From positions 4,960,001-5,024,000 of the forward strand of contig JAHRBC010000003.1 in the NCBI GenBank assembly GCA_022702545.1: 64,000 nt of DNA, written 5' to 3'. The stretch comes from Phycomyces nitens. Its lineage: Eukaryota; Mucoromycota; Mucoromycetes; Mucorales; Phycomycetaceae. The translations under genes were made by a program, and so were the position numbers. The notes beneath the pieces were generated by a model. That model ran no database searches and was not told where the DNA came from. It worked only from the letters and a program-made list of their open reading frames with translations. Shown here in pieces: positions 1 to 12,583 of the stretch (the first letter of the stretch is position 1; each line of letters opens with the position of its first letter).

Positions 1-777
1 AAAAACAACTTGCTGATAAAAGACTGGCGCTTGACACTGGGCTCAACATCCAATGTATGCGACTCTGTAGGCTGTTCAGTTGCAGGGTCTGCATGAGCCA
101 CAGCATCGTCAGTTGGAGTAGTTTCCGTGACCTCAGTTGGCAGGCTAGCATCTGGTGCATCAGTCGTATCAGTTGCGGCGGCATGTGCGATCCCTTCCAT
201 GGGAGTAGCGGGCGTTGTGGCCTCAATCACGACTGCATCAGTCTCCGTAGCTTGTTCGGTGGCCGACTCAGTGGTAGGAGCCATTGGAAGATCTTCCAAC
301 TTGGCAGCTGACTAGGAAAATTATTGAACAATAGATATTAGACCCACAGTTCTTTGATCTCTTGGTCGATTAATCAAAGCCGACAAAACTAACCTTTGAT
401 CTGCCAAAGAAGCTGAACATGGACTTTCTCTTTTCTGGGACTTTCTCTTCTACAACTGCTTCTTCAGTGTGGACTTCCTTGACATGTTCTTCTTCCTTGA
501 CATGCTCTTCTTTTTTGACAGTTTCCTCCTTCTTGACATGTTCTTCCTTCTTGATCTTGCCAAAGGGATTGAAAAGAGTGCGTCTCTTGGTGAGGTTCTT
601 TGAAGGTTCATTTGTAGTAACAGGTTCTTCTACAGTGGCTTCTGTAGTAGCTGGAGCATCAGTAGATTCTGATTGCTCAATAGTTTCGGGTGTCTCTGAA
701 GCCTCTTGTGCTATGGGTTGCTCAACATCAGGCTTGGCTTCAGTAGGCTGGACAGTATGAGATTCTAAAGTGGACAT
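1..777 (-). CDS. Low-complexity acidic/Lys-rich protein with repeated basic-Phe motifs, partial (runs off left edge)
   Basis: I do not recognise a family. The ATG is at 777. Exon 1 spans 777-394 and a GTTAGT donor follows. The next exon starts near 315 after a CCTAG acceptor and is still open at base 1, so the 3' part is missing. The visible part is about 230 residues, mostly Glu, Thr, Ala, Pro and Val, and looks disordered. About residues 75-120 hold a short charged repeat alternating KKEE with HVK/TVK units. Three short basic-aromatic motifs recur: KRRTLFNPFGK, KRKSMFSFFGR and, at the visible end, VKRQSFISKLF. They look like spaced copies of one K-R-x-S/T-hydrophobic-F module and could be phosphorylation or membrane/protein docking sites (inference). 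No signal peptide or membrane segment is visible. Gene reality is supported by phase-correct splicing and consistent composition across both exons. Confidence 0.6.
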
Positions 778-3057
778 GGTTGCAGTAGTAAAGAAAGAAA
801 AAGAATTGCAGAGTTGGCTTTATAGCTTTTTTTTTTTTTAAAAAAAAAGAGAGAACCAAAGCAAAGTATCTAGAAAACAAGGTTAACAAGCACGAGTATA
901 TAAAATAATAATATTAATAGTAGTCGACTCTGCGGCTGGATATCAGTAAAGACAGGATAGAAATAAAATCAAGGGGCTGGAAAGCAAATAATCATTCTTG
1001 TGCCACTGACTATCGTTATATTTGCTTGGGCGAATTAATTGGATTGACATTAAGAAGTATGTGTTGACACCCTTTTTTAAGATAGAGGCTCAAAGGTCTT
1101 TATTTTTGTGTAAAAGATGACTATTAATAACAATATGGCTAGTGCAAAGGACACTGAATATCCAGGTTATAAATCTGGGTCTATTCTATACAAGGTTATT
1201 TTTGAAAAGGACATGTACATAGTGTCTGGACTTGTCGCCAGAGCACTGATCCAAATTAATAATACATGCTAGTAGGATCCAATACTACATGAATTCTATT
1301 AGGCCCGGTCCTTGGACGTAGATCAATCAGTTATACCCCCACCACAAGGGATTAAGAACACCATTTTGCTACAATCATATATTAAATCCATTTTCTTAAA
1401 GACACACAAGAAATTCAAGTATCCATAACATGATGCTGTCAAGTATCCTTAAATGGGTTGACTGAATATATATGGTGCAACCAGACCATAGGAGGTATTG
1501 AACTGTCATTTTCTACTTGTGGGCTGTACGATAAGTAGCACCAGCACATTGATTTTAATGGATCGTCCAAAACGTATTATTTTGTCATTTTGAATTCAGT
1601 TGGTTCGATGTCTGTAACTCTGTGATCTCTTGGTTTTATTGGTTTTTCCTATCTATCTATCAAACAAAAAAAAAGATTCTTTTTTGTATCTATCGAATGT
1701 TGAATTTCATTTATCATCAGGTGTTTCTCAAGTATTCATGGACTATAATTTATTTATTTATTTGGGAGAGAACTGCCAAGTGAAAACATTTTATTGATTT
1801 GTCTATCTTGTGCTAAAGACCATCTATGGGTTATTGGCGCTCCTAAAGAAAAATAGAAAAATAGAAAAATATTCTTGTTTGCTTAAAATAGTTTTTATAC
1901 ATATACTTAAAACAGCTTATATTCACTGTACAAAATCGCAGATCAAATATATACCACGTGTAGAGATTTAATCAGTCAAGGCACACCTGTTATTTTTTTA
2001 TTATGGTTTCTTTTGCTGTTTATGTTCTTGATAAATATGGTTACAGTCTATTATGGAGAACTACGAGGAATTCAGTGTTTTTGTAAAAAGAAAAAAGAAA
2101 CATAAATCGAATAAATATATCTGATAAATTATGCGTGTATCGATGCAAAATAAGTTTCACAAGAATAGGATGGGTTTCTGGTATTTAAATTATTCTGTCA
2201 GAGCAAATGAACCCGAGATTTGAATGATATTTTCCCTTATATTTTCTTTCGTTTATTTTGTATTGGCTATAATTTTGTCTGTCTTTTTGTTTGTTACATT
2301 TCTCAGGGGTAACTATGGATATACACTCTTTTTTTATTTTTTGTTTATTTATATATGGTTACCTAGACTACGGCTATTGCTTAGAAACCAGACTTCAGGA
2401 ATCTGGCTCGTGCTCACATGACTGCCAAATAATCAAAAACCATGGAGATTTATAAAGTTTCAAAAATAAAATAAAATTAATAGCCATGGCAACATATACG
2501 CGTATAATTATAAAAATATACGTGTATGATTTTGTCTGTTGTTTTAAATAAAATATATATATAAAGGGATAGCATCTGTGTGATACGCTGACGTGTTATT
2601 TCTAGTCGATCAGATGATTCATATTTCATGTGACTTTCTCCTTTTCCTTTGACGTAAAAGTACTTTTTTCTTTTTACGACCAACCCTTGGTACACCACCA
2701 TTTGCGTGACTTTTTTTAATGTGCCTGTTTTTTTTTTAAAAAAAAGAAGAAGAATGTAGACCTTGCTGTGGCTGTACTGATTGTATTGATACTGTTGTTG
2801 GTATCAAAGTGTATAAAAATCATTTTTTACGCCATACAATCATGGTTTGAAACGGCGCAGTGTTTACTGTTCTCTTTTTCTTATTTACTCCAAGGTTGCC
2901 TATTTATGTACAGTGGAACATATGAGGAATGATGATAATAACCATAATAATAGGGAAAAGGGAGAGGTTGTGATGGCAACGGTATTAAAGGCAACCTTCT
3001 TTGATTGAGTAATCCGTGATCCGGACCGCCAACAAGTCAGGTATAGAGAAAGGAAAA

Positions 3058-3091
3058 GGGGTGAGGGGGGAGGGTTGGGGGGAGAGGGGGG
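3058..3091 (+). other. Guanine-run cluster (possible G-quadruplex)
   Basis: Five runs of three to six G are separated by one to three bases, inside otherwise AT-rich spacer DNA. This matches the usual G-quadruplex sequence pattern. Function is unknown. Confidence 0.5.
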
Positions 3092-4262
3092 TGAAGGATC
3101 CCGTTTAATGGGCACAGATCAATGCGGGGTAACAATAGTGTTGAACAAACATAAACAAAGTTGAACTGAATTTATGTAGGACAAGTCACGACAAATATTA
3201 ATAGCGCGCCTTAATCCTTTGATTATTGTACATATATTACCTCCAATCTTCATCATCTCCATGGTAACAACACCAAACTAAGCATCTAAAAGGCTGTTTT
3301 TGATACCTTGTGATATCACAAGTAGACTGTGGTGTATAGAGGGCCTTGTTTAGGGCATCTAATAACATGATATGTTGAGCAATATTTTTAAATCTCGGTC
3401 ATCTATGCTAATAAAAGGCACAAAATAAAGTTTTTCATGAAATGGCACATACAGAAATCCGGGTTCATATTTTTCGATTCTGTTCATTGGCCAAGACATT
3501 TGCGTATCTTGATGTTTTAACCTTTGCTATGTCTTCCTTCTATTAGTGACACCAAAGCACAGCTATAAAAGAAAAAAGAAAGAAGGATTCTGTGTGTGTG
3601 TATTATGTGGGAGTACAGAAAGTGAGCGCTTCTTGCCAATGTGATTTCTCCGCTCAAGCTCTTGTAACCAAAACAGTAAACTTGTTTGGGGAAAAAAAAC
3701 TTAAAGTGACGTGTTAAATATATCTCTACAAGAATATACAAACATGATCGATATTAAAATGCCTAGAGATGATCTATAAAAACATCACATCTAACGATAT
3801 CTCAAATTGTATCCAAAGTGAATTTTTTTAAACAAGAAAATGGATATTTACGAGTGCAAGACATGAATACGAGTCCAGAGGTATTTTATGGTGATTGAAT
3901 ACATAATAGGTGTACATGTAACCCATTATGCTTTGCTTGTTTCCATTTGCCCTACCCATGAGACCCAAGTCTTCCAAGTTGGTCAATGTGAAGTCTAGTT
4001 CAGTCACCTTTGAACAGCCGCTTACTTCTCATTCCTTTCTTTGCTTCATTTTGCTCTCTCTCTCTCTCTTTCTTTTGGGCTTACAAGTTTTACCCCGCAC
4101 TTTTTCTGCTGTTATTATTTATATTATCGTTTCTATCATTATTGGTTCCAAGATTTCCTTTTTATACAAAAAAGTATCTTTTGCTTCTTCCTCTTCTTTT
4201 ACTTTTTCTTACCTAGTTAGCAATCCTTGACATATTTCTTATACATTTATATTGATCTATTT

Positions 4263-4510
4263 TTCTATATATACATATATATATATTGATCTATATATTA
4301 AATAACAAGTGTATATCTACCCGCACACCCGCACACACACACACACACAGACATATATATATACATATATATATATTTTATATATGTATATATATATGTA
4401 TATGTATATATAACTATATATTCGAGTAATACACAAATAAGACAACCCAAAAAAAATACGTCTATATATATTTGTATACAGTTATACACATACAATATAT
4501 CAAATAAGTC
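4263..4510. repeat. TA/CA-rich simple repeat region
   Basis: Runs of alternating TA are interrupted by an (AC) run at about 4327-4349. This is low-complexity DNA directly upstream of the CSL gene. Confidence 0.7.
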
Positions 4511-4572
4511 CACAAGTATTTATATATCCTGATATATAAATATTTTTTTATTAAATAAGAGTGTCAAGGAGG

Positions 4573-7500
4573 ATGCCCAGTATGGCCGATTCCACCTCTT
4601 CTCCGTCCTATGGTTGTCCCAGCCAACCACTCTCTCCTGAGATGCAGACTAGTCGCAAGCGCAAACAACTTCAATACCCTACTTCGGTCGACAATTCACC
4701 ATATATGCTTTCATACGCCCCTACCCAATGGTCATCAGACCCATATGCCACCCACTCTTCCCTTGGATACACCACTGAGAAACCCGACACGATGTCTTGG
4801 TCTTCTCAATTCGATTCTCGTTCTACCACCGTTCCCAGCAGAGTACGCCAACCGTCTTCAACATCTTCTGGCACGGTAGACATTGACAATCTATTTGACC
4901 AGATCGACCCTACTCTCATTCCAGGAACCTCATCAAATCATGTGCGCTCCTTCTACGCCTATGAACAAGACCACACAGATCAGCCAGCTTCAATCATCAC
5001 ATCTCAATCACAAGCCTGCCAATCGTTTGATTTCATCACCCCATCCTATGCCTATTCTGGACAGCCAGTTCAAGACGTTCCACTCGACCTTCACTCATTC
5101 CCACTTCGCGAATCCCCTCAGGTACCTTCTCAGCTTGGGTCAGAACCACACCATGCTAGACACAGGCAAGCTGATCTTCAACTCCACGACCTTCATTCTG
5201 TCCACCGAGACCACCAGCAGCAGTTAATTCAATCCTGGGTTGGTGCGACATACTCAGCTCCCCAACAGGTATCTCCGACCCATTCCCCAGCCGGCTCAAA
5301 TCCAGCCTTTTCTCCCGTTACTCCCGCCTTCTTCTCACCCAATTTCCTCGACTCTCTTCAGGGCGATGGTCGTAGCTCACCTAGACAGCTCACGTCAGAT
5401 CAGCCATACGCCCAGCCAGTCTCCAGTGCGACCAATACCCGTTCCTTGGACTGGCCCAATGAATTACAGGCCACTCCAGCTGATCAACAGTTCAATACAT
5501 CTGTCCAGGTAAATACTTGCTTTGGTTTTGTTTGGGGTGAAATAATCGCACTTTTTACAACGCCCAAAGACCTTTGCAACCTTATAATATAGGCGCCATT
5601 TGAAGCATAAAACTGACTTTGTGAAATCAATTCATTTTAGACAAGAGATATGCTTTCGCCACCTGCATCACCTCCACACTCGTCAAATTCGTCGTCAAAT
5701 TCGTCTCCTCCAATTACTCCCATGTATGGTCGCTTGTCAAACCTCTCGATTCGCTCCACACCGGCTCCTGTTCCTACCCAAATGCCATACAATGGCCATT
5801 ACTACGATAATCCTATCCCAGCAAACATGAGTAGCGGACATACGATGATGGTCGCTCATCCACCAACTATCCCAGAAGCGGCGAGCGAAGAAGACGATGG
5901 CCGACTAGATGTATTGCAACATCAAAACCATCAAAACGTGATAGATCGCCGTTCAGTAAAGTCCAACCGACAGATAATTCAAGCCGTCCAGGCTGCAACC
6001 TTTCGACCTCACATTCAGAAATATCTCAGGAGCCCAGACCCAACGTCGGTTGGTGAACGTACGGTTGTTATACTCACTTCTAAAGTGGCACAAAAGAGTT
6101 ATGGTACCGAAAAGAGGTTAGAACACACACAAAATAAAATAAAGCTCTACAGGTTCCTATTTACCAACTCTCTTTTTTTTTTGAAAATAAAATATAGATT
6201 CCTGTGTCCCCCGCCCACTGCAATTCTGGTGGGTACTACTTGGTGGACCCCCAAAAAGGATGCAACGTTAGACGATAGCCATGTCTCGGACGATATGTTA
6301 AGCCAGCCACCTGACCCATTTCTCATCGACAATGAACGCGTTCTTGCACCCCCAAAACTGACGGTCTGTATCTCCGGAGAAGCGTCAAGCCAAGCTGGAC
6401 ATATCGAATGGTACACTGTCTCGGGCGTCACGGTGGGTCAGACAGGACATGTTAAAGCAATTCAGTCTTCTAGCAACGGCATTGGTAGCACTCAACAAGA
6501 GGGCTTGCACCCTAATAGATTCAGAAGTGCAGAATCAAGAAACAACAACTTTGACTGGTATCAAAATCACCACCAAGAACCATTGGCTGCAGGAAAGAGT
6601 GTGTCCAAGCATCTTTTTATTAATGATGCCGACGAAAAACGCAAGCGGGTCGAATGTCTGGTTAAGATTCAGTTGGCCAATGGGTTGCTTCTCGGAACAC
6701 TTGCCAGTAAAGGCATCAAAGTTATTAGTAAACCAAGCAAGAAAAGGCAAAGCGTTAAAAATATGGAGCGTAAGTAAAATGTCATATGCATATATACACC
6801 AATCCAGATTTAACATTCCATTTGACTTTTTAGTCTGTATTCATCATGGCACAACCGTATCTCTATTTAACCGTATCCGCTCTCAGACCGTTTCTACAAA
6901 GTATCTTGGTGTGTCGACATCTTCTCCTCAGGGCTCACCCTATGCCTTTCCCGGTCACGCTCAGCCAAAAACACAGGCAACCGACGTCAATGATGGTACA
7001 TGTTTTGTAGCTCGGACTACCTGTTGGGACCCATTTGTGGTCTGGGTGGTCGATACGACTCGCAGTCCTGTCGATGGAAAAGAAAGCGACACAGCTGAAG
7101 ACTACATTGGCCGCAACGTATACACTCCAAGTGTACCATACCCTCCACCACCAGCAATTGCCTTGAAGAACAAGACCAACCAGCTTGTTCCCATTCTTTA
7201 CAACCAGCACATCGTTCTTCAATGCCTCACCACCGGTCTTGTCAGTCCGGTCATGATTATTCGCAAGGTTGACAAGGCGTCTACAGTTGTAGGTGGTGCC
7301 CGTTCAGTTGACGACCCTCATATTTCTGGGGGTGGGGAGTATGGTGACGAAGTGTTTGGAGACCCTGTTTCCCAGCTCCACAAGATTGCCCTACAGATTG
7401 TGCAAGACCCTTCAAATGCAGTCCATGCTCACCAGGCTGCAATGCGTCAACAAGACTATTCTGGAGAATACGACATAAATTACAATAATTCTGGTGCATT

Positions 7501-8754
7501 TCCACCCACTCCTCACTTGCAAGAAACCATGATGCCACGAACCAACCAGCCTGTCACCTACCTGGCCTGTCTGAATGACATGGTCGGCATGCACAAGACA
7601 GTAGAGCCCAGACGACCCCTGGCAACTTCTCTGCCACAGCCCACAGCAGCAGAGGCCGCAGCTGCCGGGGCCTACTTTCAGCGAGATGACATTGCGAATT
7701 CGACAGTGAATTACACGATTGATAGCTCAGTTACTTCTCAACAAGAAGGCGGAAAAGTAGTACGAAAACGGCGAGTGTCGACTGATGTCCTTGAAAGACA
7801 CCTTGTAATTGGCTCAAACGGTGTAAATGGAATACCGCCCAGTAAACTTGTTACTTCAATGTCGCTAACCAATCTTAAAGAAAGAAACCCTGGCGAGATA
7901 CTTGATCCTAGTCTCCGCCGACGCGTAAATAGTATGAACGACGACATTGAAGCGTATTACGGAAGTCGTCCTAATGGTGGAAGTGCAGCATCGCATATAT
8001 TGATGAACCGGGGGAGATCAGGGTCGACCCATTCTCTTGAGAGCAGTAAGCGTAAACCGAGTATGAGTACTAGTAGCAGCAGTAGCTCAGCTAGTACTGG
8101 TAGTCGGCGCATGTCGGCTGTGAGTATGAATTCCAGCAACCCTAACCATGGTCTTGGCTCATACTGGAGTGAAGACGTATCTGATGCAGCAGTATGGACA
8201 ATTGTAGGAACAGGTAAACAATACACCAAAATCAAAACAGTGGTTTATTGATATATATATAAAAGATACTTATGCCTTTGTTAATTTTCCTAGATTGTGC
8301 TGTTTATACATTCTGGACACCTCCTGTGGACGAAATACGGCCGCCTTCAAATTCAAACGCGCTAATATTCCCTACCCTGGTGAATTATACCCTCAACCAC
8401 TCTCTTGGCGCCCCATATCAGAACCAAAAGAATGCTAATCTCGACCGACGCCTTCAACCGACAACCGAGGAATATTTAAATTCTAATGAACAGACAATGT
8501 CTTTGCATGGTGAAAGTTTTTCGCGTGATTTGCAGGTGTGGTTTGGTGACATCAAGGCACTTGATAATGATTACCGTAGCCGAGAATTGATTGTTTGCCG
8601 GTTGCCAACGCGTCAGAATCTCTTGGAAGGAGCTGGACTCGAGACGATTGGTATTGATAACACAACGCACGCCCCCATCTACAGTCTACCAATTCTACTG
8701 GTCCGAGGAGACGGCACTGTTTATAAGACTACCAAGACTTATCAATTCCAGTAA
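4573..8754 (+). CDS. CSL (CBF1/Su(H)/Lag-1 family) DNA-binding transcription factor
   Basis: Exons: 4573-5508, 5641-6116, 6198-6769, 6834-8213 and 8294-8754, all joining in phase to give 1274 residues. The LAG1/Rel-like DNA-binding domain starts near residue 434. Its hallmark KVAQKSYGTEKR is followed across an intron by RFLCPPP, and DADEKRKR lies near the end of this part. The beta-trefoil domain begins near 662 (TVSLFNRIRSQTVSTKYLG). A C-terminal TIG-like part (VYTFWTPPV) ends the protein. A 430-residue disordered Ser/Pro/Gln-rich N-terminus and a Ser-rich insert near residues 950-1110 make it much longer than animal RBPJ. Known biology: CSL proteins bind GTGGGAA-like sites; animals use them in Notch signalling, and fungi have Notch-independent Cbf11/Cbf12 paralogues. 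I chose the ATG at 4573 because the frame is closed by a stop just upstream; 4582 is an alternative start. Family assignment is secure. Which fungal subclass it belongs to is not determined, although the length suggests the long class. Confidence 0.93.
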
Positions 8755-9790
8755 CTCTTTATATATTTTCTATGCCTTTATTCATTCATTTTTCTCTTTT
8801 ATATATTTTTTTTCTCTATGAATATTCTCTTTATTCTATGCATATGCTTCAGCTTTCTTTTAATGTAAGATTTTCATGCCATTAAATATATATATATATA
8901 CATATATATGTATCTATACATATAACAAAACTTGTATTTTTCACTTTCCTTTCATTTTAAAATTTCATGAATTTTTTTTAACCCAATTAGTATTTTATAT
9001 AAAAAATATAAAAACTTGGTTCTTTTTGTATGAAAAAAAAAAGCTTATACATTTTCAAATGTTTGTAAAAAAAAAGAGAGAAAAAGTTTGTAAAGATTAT
9101 AAACTGATTTATTTTCATGTAAATTTATCGATAAAAATTAACATTATCTGGATTCCCAATTTCTGGGAGTATCTTGTTTTACGCCAATACTAGCAATCTA
9201 TATATATATTTAGATATATAATTAGCAAAGAAAAATAATAAAAAGACATGAAGGTAAGAACGCGAGACATTTGCGGGGTATCATGTTTATTTATTTATTT
9301 GTTGTTTGTCTGGTAAGCATATTCTTAATAGGCAAAGTGCGAGTAGCATTTCCTATTTTATCATGAAAACTAACAACACAAAGATACAACTGGTCAAAAT
9401 GGACCTTTATTCTTAAAACTACAGTATGTATGTGAAAAAGCGTGTCCGTGTGTATATATATATTTTTTTTTGGGATTTTGGGATTTTTTTTTGTTTAGTA
9501 TGATGTGGTGCTTAATACAGTGTCTATACAAGATAAAAAATATAAATATATATATATGTGTGTGTGTGTATGAATAAAAGAATATAATGAAATCTACCCC
9601 ACGTTTTGTACAAACGGATACCATGAAATATACATAGGTAAGAAAGAGAGTAAACAAAGGAAAGCAATAGAAGTACAGCAACGAAAGAAGGAAGGGGTTG
9701 TATGTGTATGAGAACGAACGGGTTAAATGAAAGAAGAAAAAGATTTTGCGCTGGTCGGTGATGTGTTGATATATATATGTGTTGTATGTA
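8755..9790. other. AT-rich intergenic spacer between convergent genes
   Basis: This holds the 3' flanks of the CSL and phosphodiesterase genes. It contains short TA runs (about 8887-8915 and 9200-9225) and no ORF with coding character. Confidence 0.6.
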
Positions 9791-12583
9791 TTACTGTATC
9801 GTACACTGGCAATAGGCAGGACTCGAACTATCATGGGTACCCCATTCTCCTTTTGCTTCATTTGGATGTTCTGGCTTAATGTCGATACTTGTCATCTTGT
9901 TTCCTCCGTAGCTTTCCATGGCCATTGCTGGCATGCTGGGCATCTTATTGAATAGAGCTAAATTGGTACTCGAAGTGTCTCGTCCAGAATCGAGTGAAAC
10001 ACGTTTATGAATCTCAACCACCTGTGTGCTACCATCCATCGTCCCACTTGTTCTCTTCTTGGTCACTGAGAGGCCGAATTGGTAAGAGTGCAAATAGCCA
10101 GCGTGTATATATTTACCTTCCACCGTGGTTTGGACTCCAATCGGTGCTTCCAAGACTGGTTCATTTCCCTCTTGAACGTCAAGAGGAGTATCAGTTGAAG
10201 CACAATTATGGTTTGAATTTTTGCGATGTTCCCATCGTTTCAGATTGCTTTCCATGTGATTAACAGCAAACGACATTTCTAAAATGATTTATTTAATTTC
10301 ATTTAGTAATTCAAATTACACTTTCTAAAAATATTTACCTGGAAGCACTTGTTGAACACTCTTGAAAAGATCAAGGGCAACAAAGCGAATGAATCCGATT
10401 TGCGAGTCCTCAAGAATAACCTTTGTGCGATCGTTCATCGGAAGTACCGGCATGCCAAGTTCACGTTCGAGATCGCCCTGTAAGACGAATTCCTCTACAA
10501 GAAGTTCAGCCCACTTTGCAGCCCGCATAAACGGACGAGTCTGTAGATTCAATTTTTATATATATAGGTATAAATAAATAAGAGATAAACCAAATAGTGA
10601 TCAAAATTAACTACTTACGACATTGCTAATGTCAGCACATTTGATTAGCCCACTGCAGAGCAAGAGACGTTCGTTCTGGAGGGCTTCTGGATCGAGAGAA
10701 TTGAGATCCAGGGTCTTCATTCGATTGGCCTGTTCCTTGATCTTTGTCACATAATCACTGTGCAGAGACATATCGGTTGCTAGGATACTTGTGATCACAG
10801 TCTTGCGGAACTCTACCGAGGTGCGCATATATGAAAAAGGTTAACTTGATTTTTTTTCTTTACTTTTTGCAATTAGTTTTAGAAAGAGAGATTTACCTTG
10901 ATAAGACAAGGATCCACTGTCACCAGAAAACTGGTCAAGGCCATGTTTTTTTATGAGCTGGAAAAGAGTCATTGAATGAAGACTCTCGAGAATAGAATGG
11001 TCGTTGTATAGCAGGGCCAGAGGAGTGGCCGAGTTGATCTGATAAGATGGATTAATACGATTAACACGACCAGCCAACCAACCAACCAATCGCAATTACC
11101 AAAAACATATTGTTTACGCCAGGATGGGCAGCATCGTGTCCAATCGCAGCCAACAAGAGGCCAAATACGTCTATTGGGCGAAGGATGTCTTGGGGAAGTT
11201 GGTAGGAGGACCGCCCTGTGTCTACGGTGTTGTAGGGCAGAAGACCAAACTGACAAAGGAAATGGAAAAGGCATTGAAGAACGTCCACAGCGTGGGCAAA
11301 GTTGTGATAGGGATTTCCGTCGTGATAGGCGCTTGAAAGGTCGATGATAAAGTCGTACAATTGAGCTAGATGTAATAAGCATTGTTACTCCAAAATAATA
11401 TAAATTGTTTAATATCTTAATATCTTACCTTGACCAATGCCCAGATAAGAAAGTTCTGGTGAGACCAAGATTTGTTCGAATATGAGATATACACAGTGAA
11501 TAAGATCAGTCGAGTCGTAATCAAAGGGACAAAAATCCCAGCTAAAGATCGCCTTTGTGAGGGTATCTTTGTGTTGACTGCAAGAGTATTAGATGACGGG
11601 TGAACTGGTTATAATTGTTTACCTTGTAATAGTCATGTACTTTGCATGCTGAGGCAATGGAACGTAAATGTCCATGATAGCCTTTGTGAGCCTAATAAAA
11701 ATTGATTTAATTTGTTGCCATGGCAAATTAATTAACATACTGCATGTCTCTATTGAAAATCTCTTTGAAACGATCGTTTAGACCGATGGGAGGGTATGTG
11801 GTACTGATGGGTGGACTGTTTGATAAAAAGTGGTCTGGACATGAGACTGGTGATGAAGGAAAGGATGATCCATGGACGCTATCATGCATTTTGGAATCTG
11901 CGCGACATCTGTGCAATTTCTAAAGAAGGTTATGTGTCAGCACATAGTTATTGTGTAATAGGACGTACGAGAAACAGGGTCTTGATGGTGTAGAGTGGAA
12001 GTGGTTTGAGGAGATAATCGGACGCACCAGCATGGATACAATCGAGCATAAATGAAGGCGAGTCGTTTGTAGAGCAGACTGGTAAAGAGGTTGAGAATTG
12101 GTGAATAATCGTTTTTGGTAAACTTACCCACAATCGGCACTGTGCTCATTTCGCGGCTAATCTTTTTTACCCAGGCCATGCGAGGGTCAGCCATGGTTCC
12201 AGAAGAGCTTGTCGAACAGGAGGATGAGCAGGAGAGGGTGTAGAGTGAGTCGTTGTCGTCATAGTCGTATTCTTCCTCAGGGGATTCTGTGCCGAGAAGG
12301 GCGTCTAGATCGATCAGTAGGAGGGTGGGTGAGACTTGATTGCATTCTCTGGCTCTGTCTAGGGCCTCGGCTGGATTTGACTGTAAAATGACTATGATTT
12401 CACGTTTAGTTACACGGTTTCTATTGATTGATTTCATTTACCTTTGCCAAACACAGCCTGGAGAGAGACGATATAGGATGGACACTGGGAGGTCGCTGTC
12501 GATTCGTTATTGGTGCCATCAATTGTGTATGGTTGGGCAGGAGATTGATAGAGGACGATGACCGAGCAGTCTGTAGGATTCAT
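9791..12583 (-). CDS. Class I cyclic-nucleotide phosphodiesterase with N-terminal receiver-like (REC) domain, PDE8-like
   Basis: The model has twelve exons, all in phase: 12583-12442, 12391-12128, 12078-11969, 11919-11741, 11691-11623, 11577-11429, 11365-11100, 11038-10897, 10812-10619, 10540-10339, 10278-10117 and 10065-9791, giving 717 residues. It is predicted to hydrolyse cAMP and/or cGMP. The catalytic domain spans about 230-580, with metal-site motifs YHNFAHAVDV (His325/His329), GHDAAHPG (His381, Asp382, His385) and KCADISNV near 500. Residues 1-170 resemble a response-regulator receiver: a strand TLLLIDLDALL with the acceptor-type Asp, VVCST with the Thr position, and DYLLKPL with the Lys-Pro. 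The first strand (VIVLYQS) lacks the acidic metal-binding pair, so it may be a pseudo-receiver. Animal PDE8 also carries REC before its catalytic part, but I see no PAS domain here. A Ser/Asp-rich loop interrupts the receiver. The start is uncertain, since the frame stays open upstream to an ATG at 12772. The 51-base intron at 10116-10066 could be retained without breaking the frame. Confidence 0.87.

Larger units (their letters stand above)
781..4572. other. AT-rich intergenic stretch without a supported gene
   Basis: There are about 3.8 kb between two divergent genes. Only short ORFs without protein-like composition are present. Landmarks are a T13A9 junction at 827-848, a T10A8 junction at 2728-2745, a guanine-run cluster at 3058-3091, a pyrimidine-rich stretch at about 4020-4240 and TA-rich repeats at about 4263-4510. 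The last two lie just upstream of the CSL gene and may form its promoter or 5' leader. Confidence 0.6.

Noticed and set aside
2224..2421. Hydrophobic 65-codon ORF
   Set aside because: T-rich spacer DNA yields Phe/Leu/Ile runs by chance; no neighbouring exon or motif.
3928..4230. Ser/Phe/Leu-rich ORFs in a pyrimidine-rich tract
   Set aside because: Composition follows the CT-rich sequence; more likely a promoter or 5' leader of the CSL gene.
4561..4572. Upstream GTG start for the CSL gene
   Set aside because: Eukaryotic initiation needs ATG here; the first in-frame ATG is at 4573. Similar TTG/GTG starts at 31165, 40867, 57252 and 15472 were dropped for the same reason.
9394..9861. Minus-strand 155-codon Tyr/Phe-rich ORF
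   Set aside because: It lies over TA/GT repeats and the phosphodiesterase 3' end, with no coding features.
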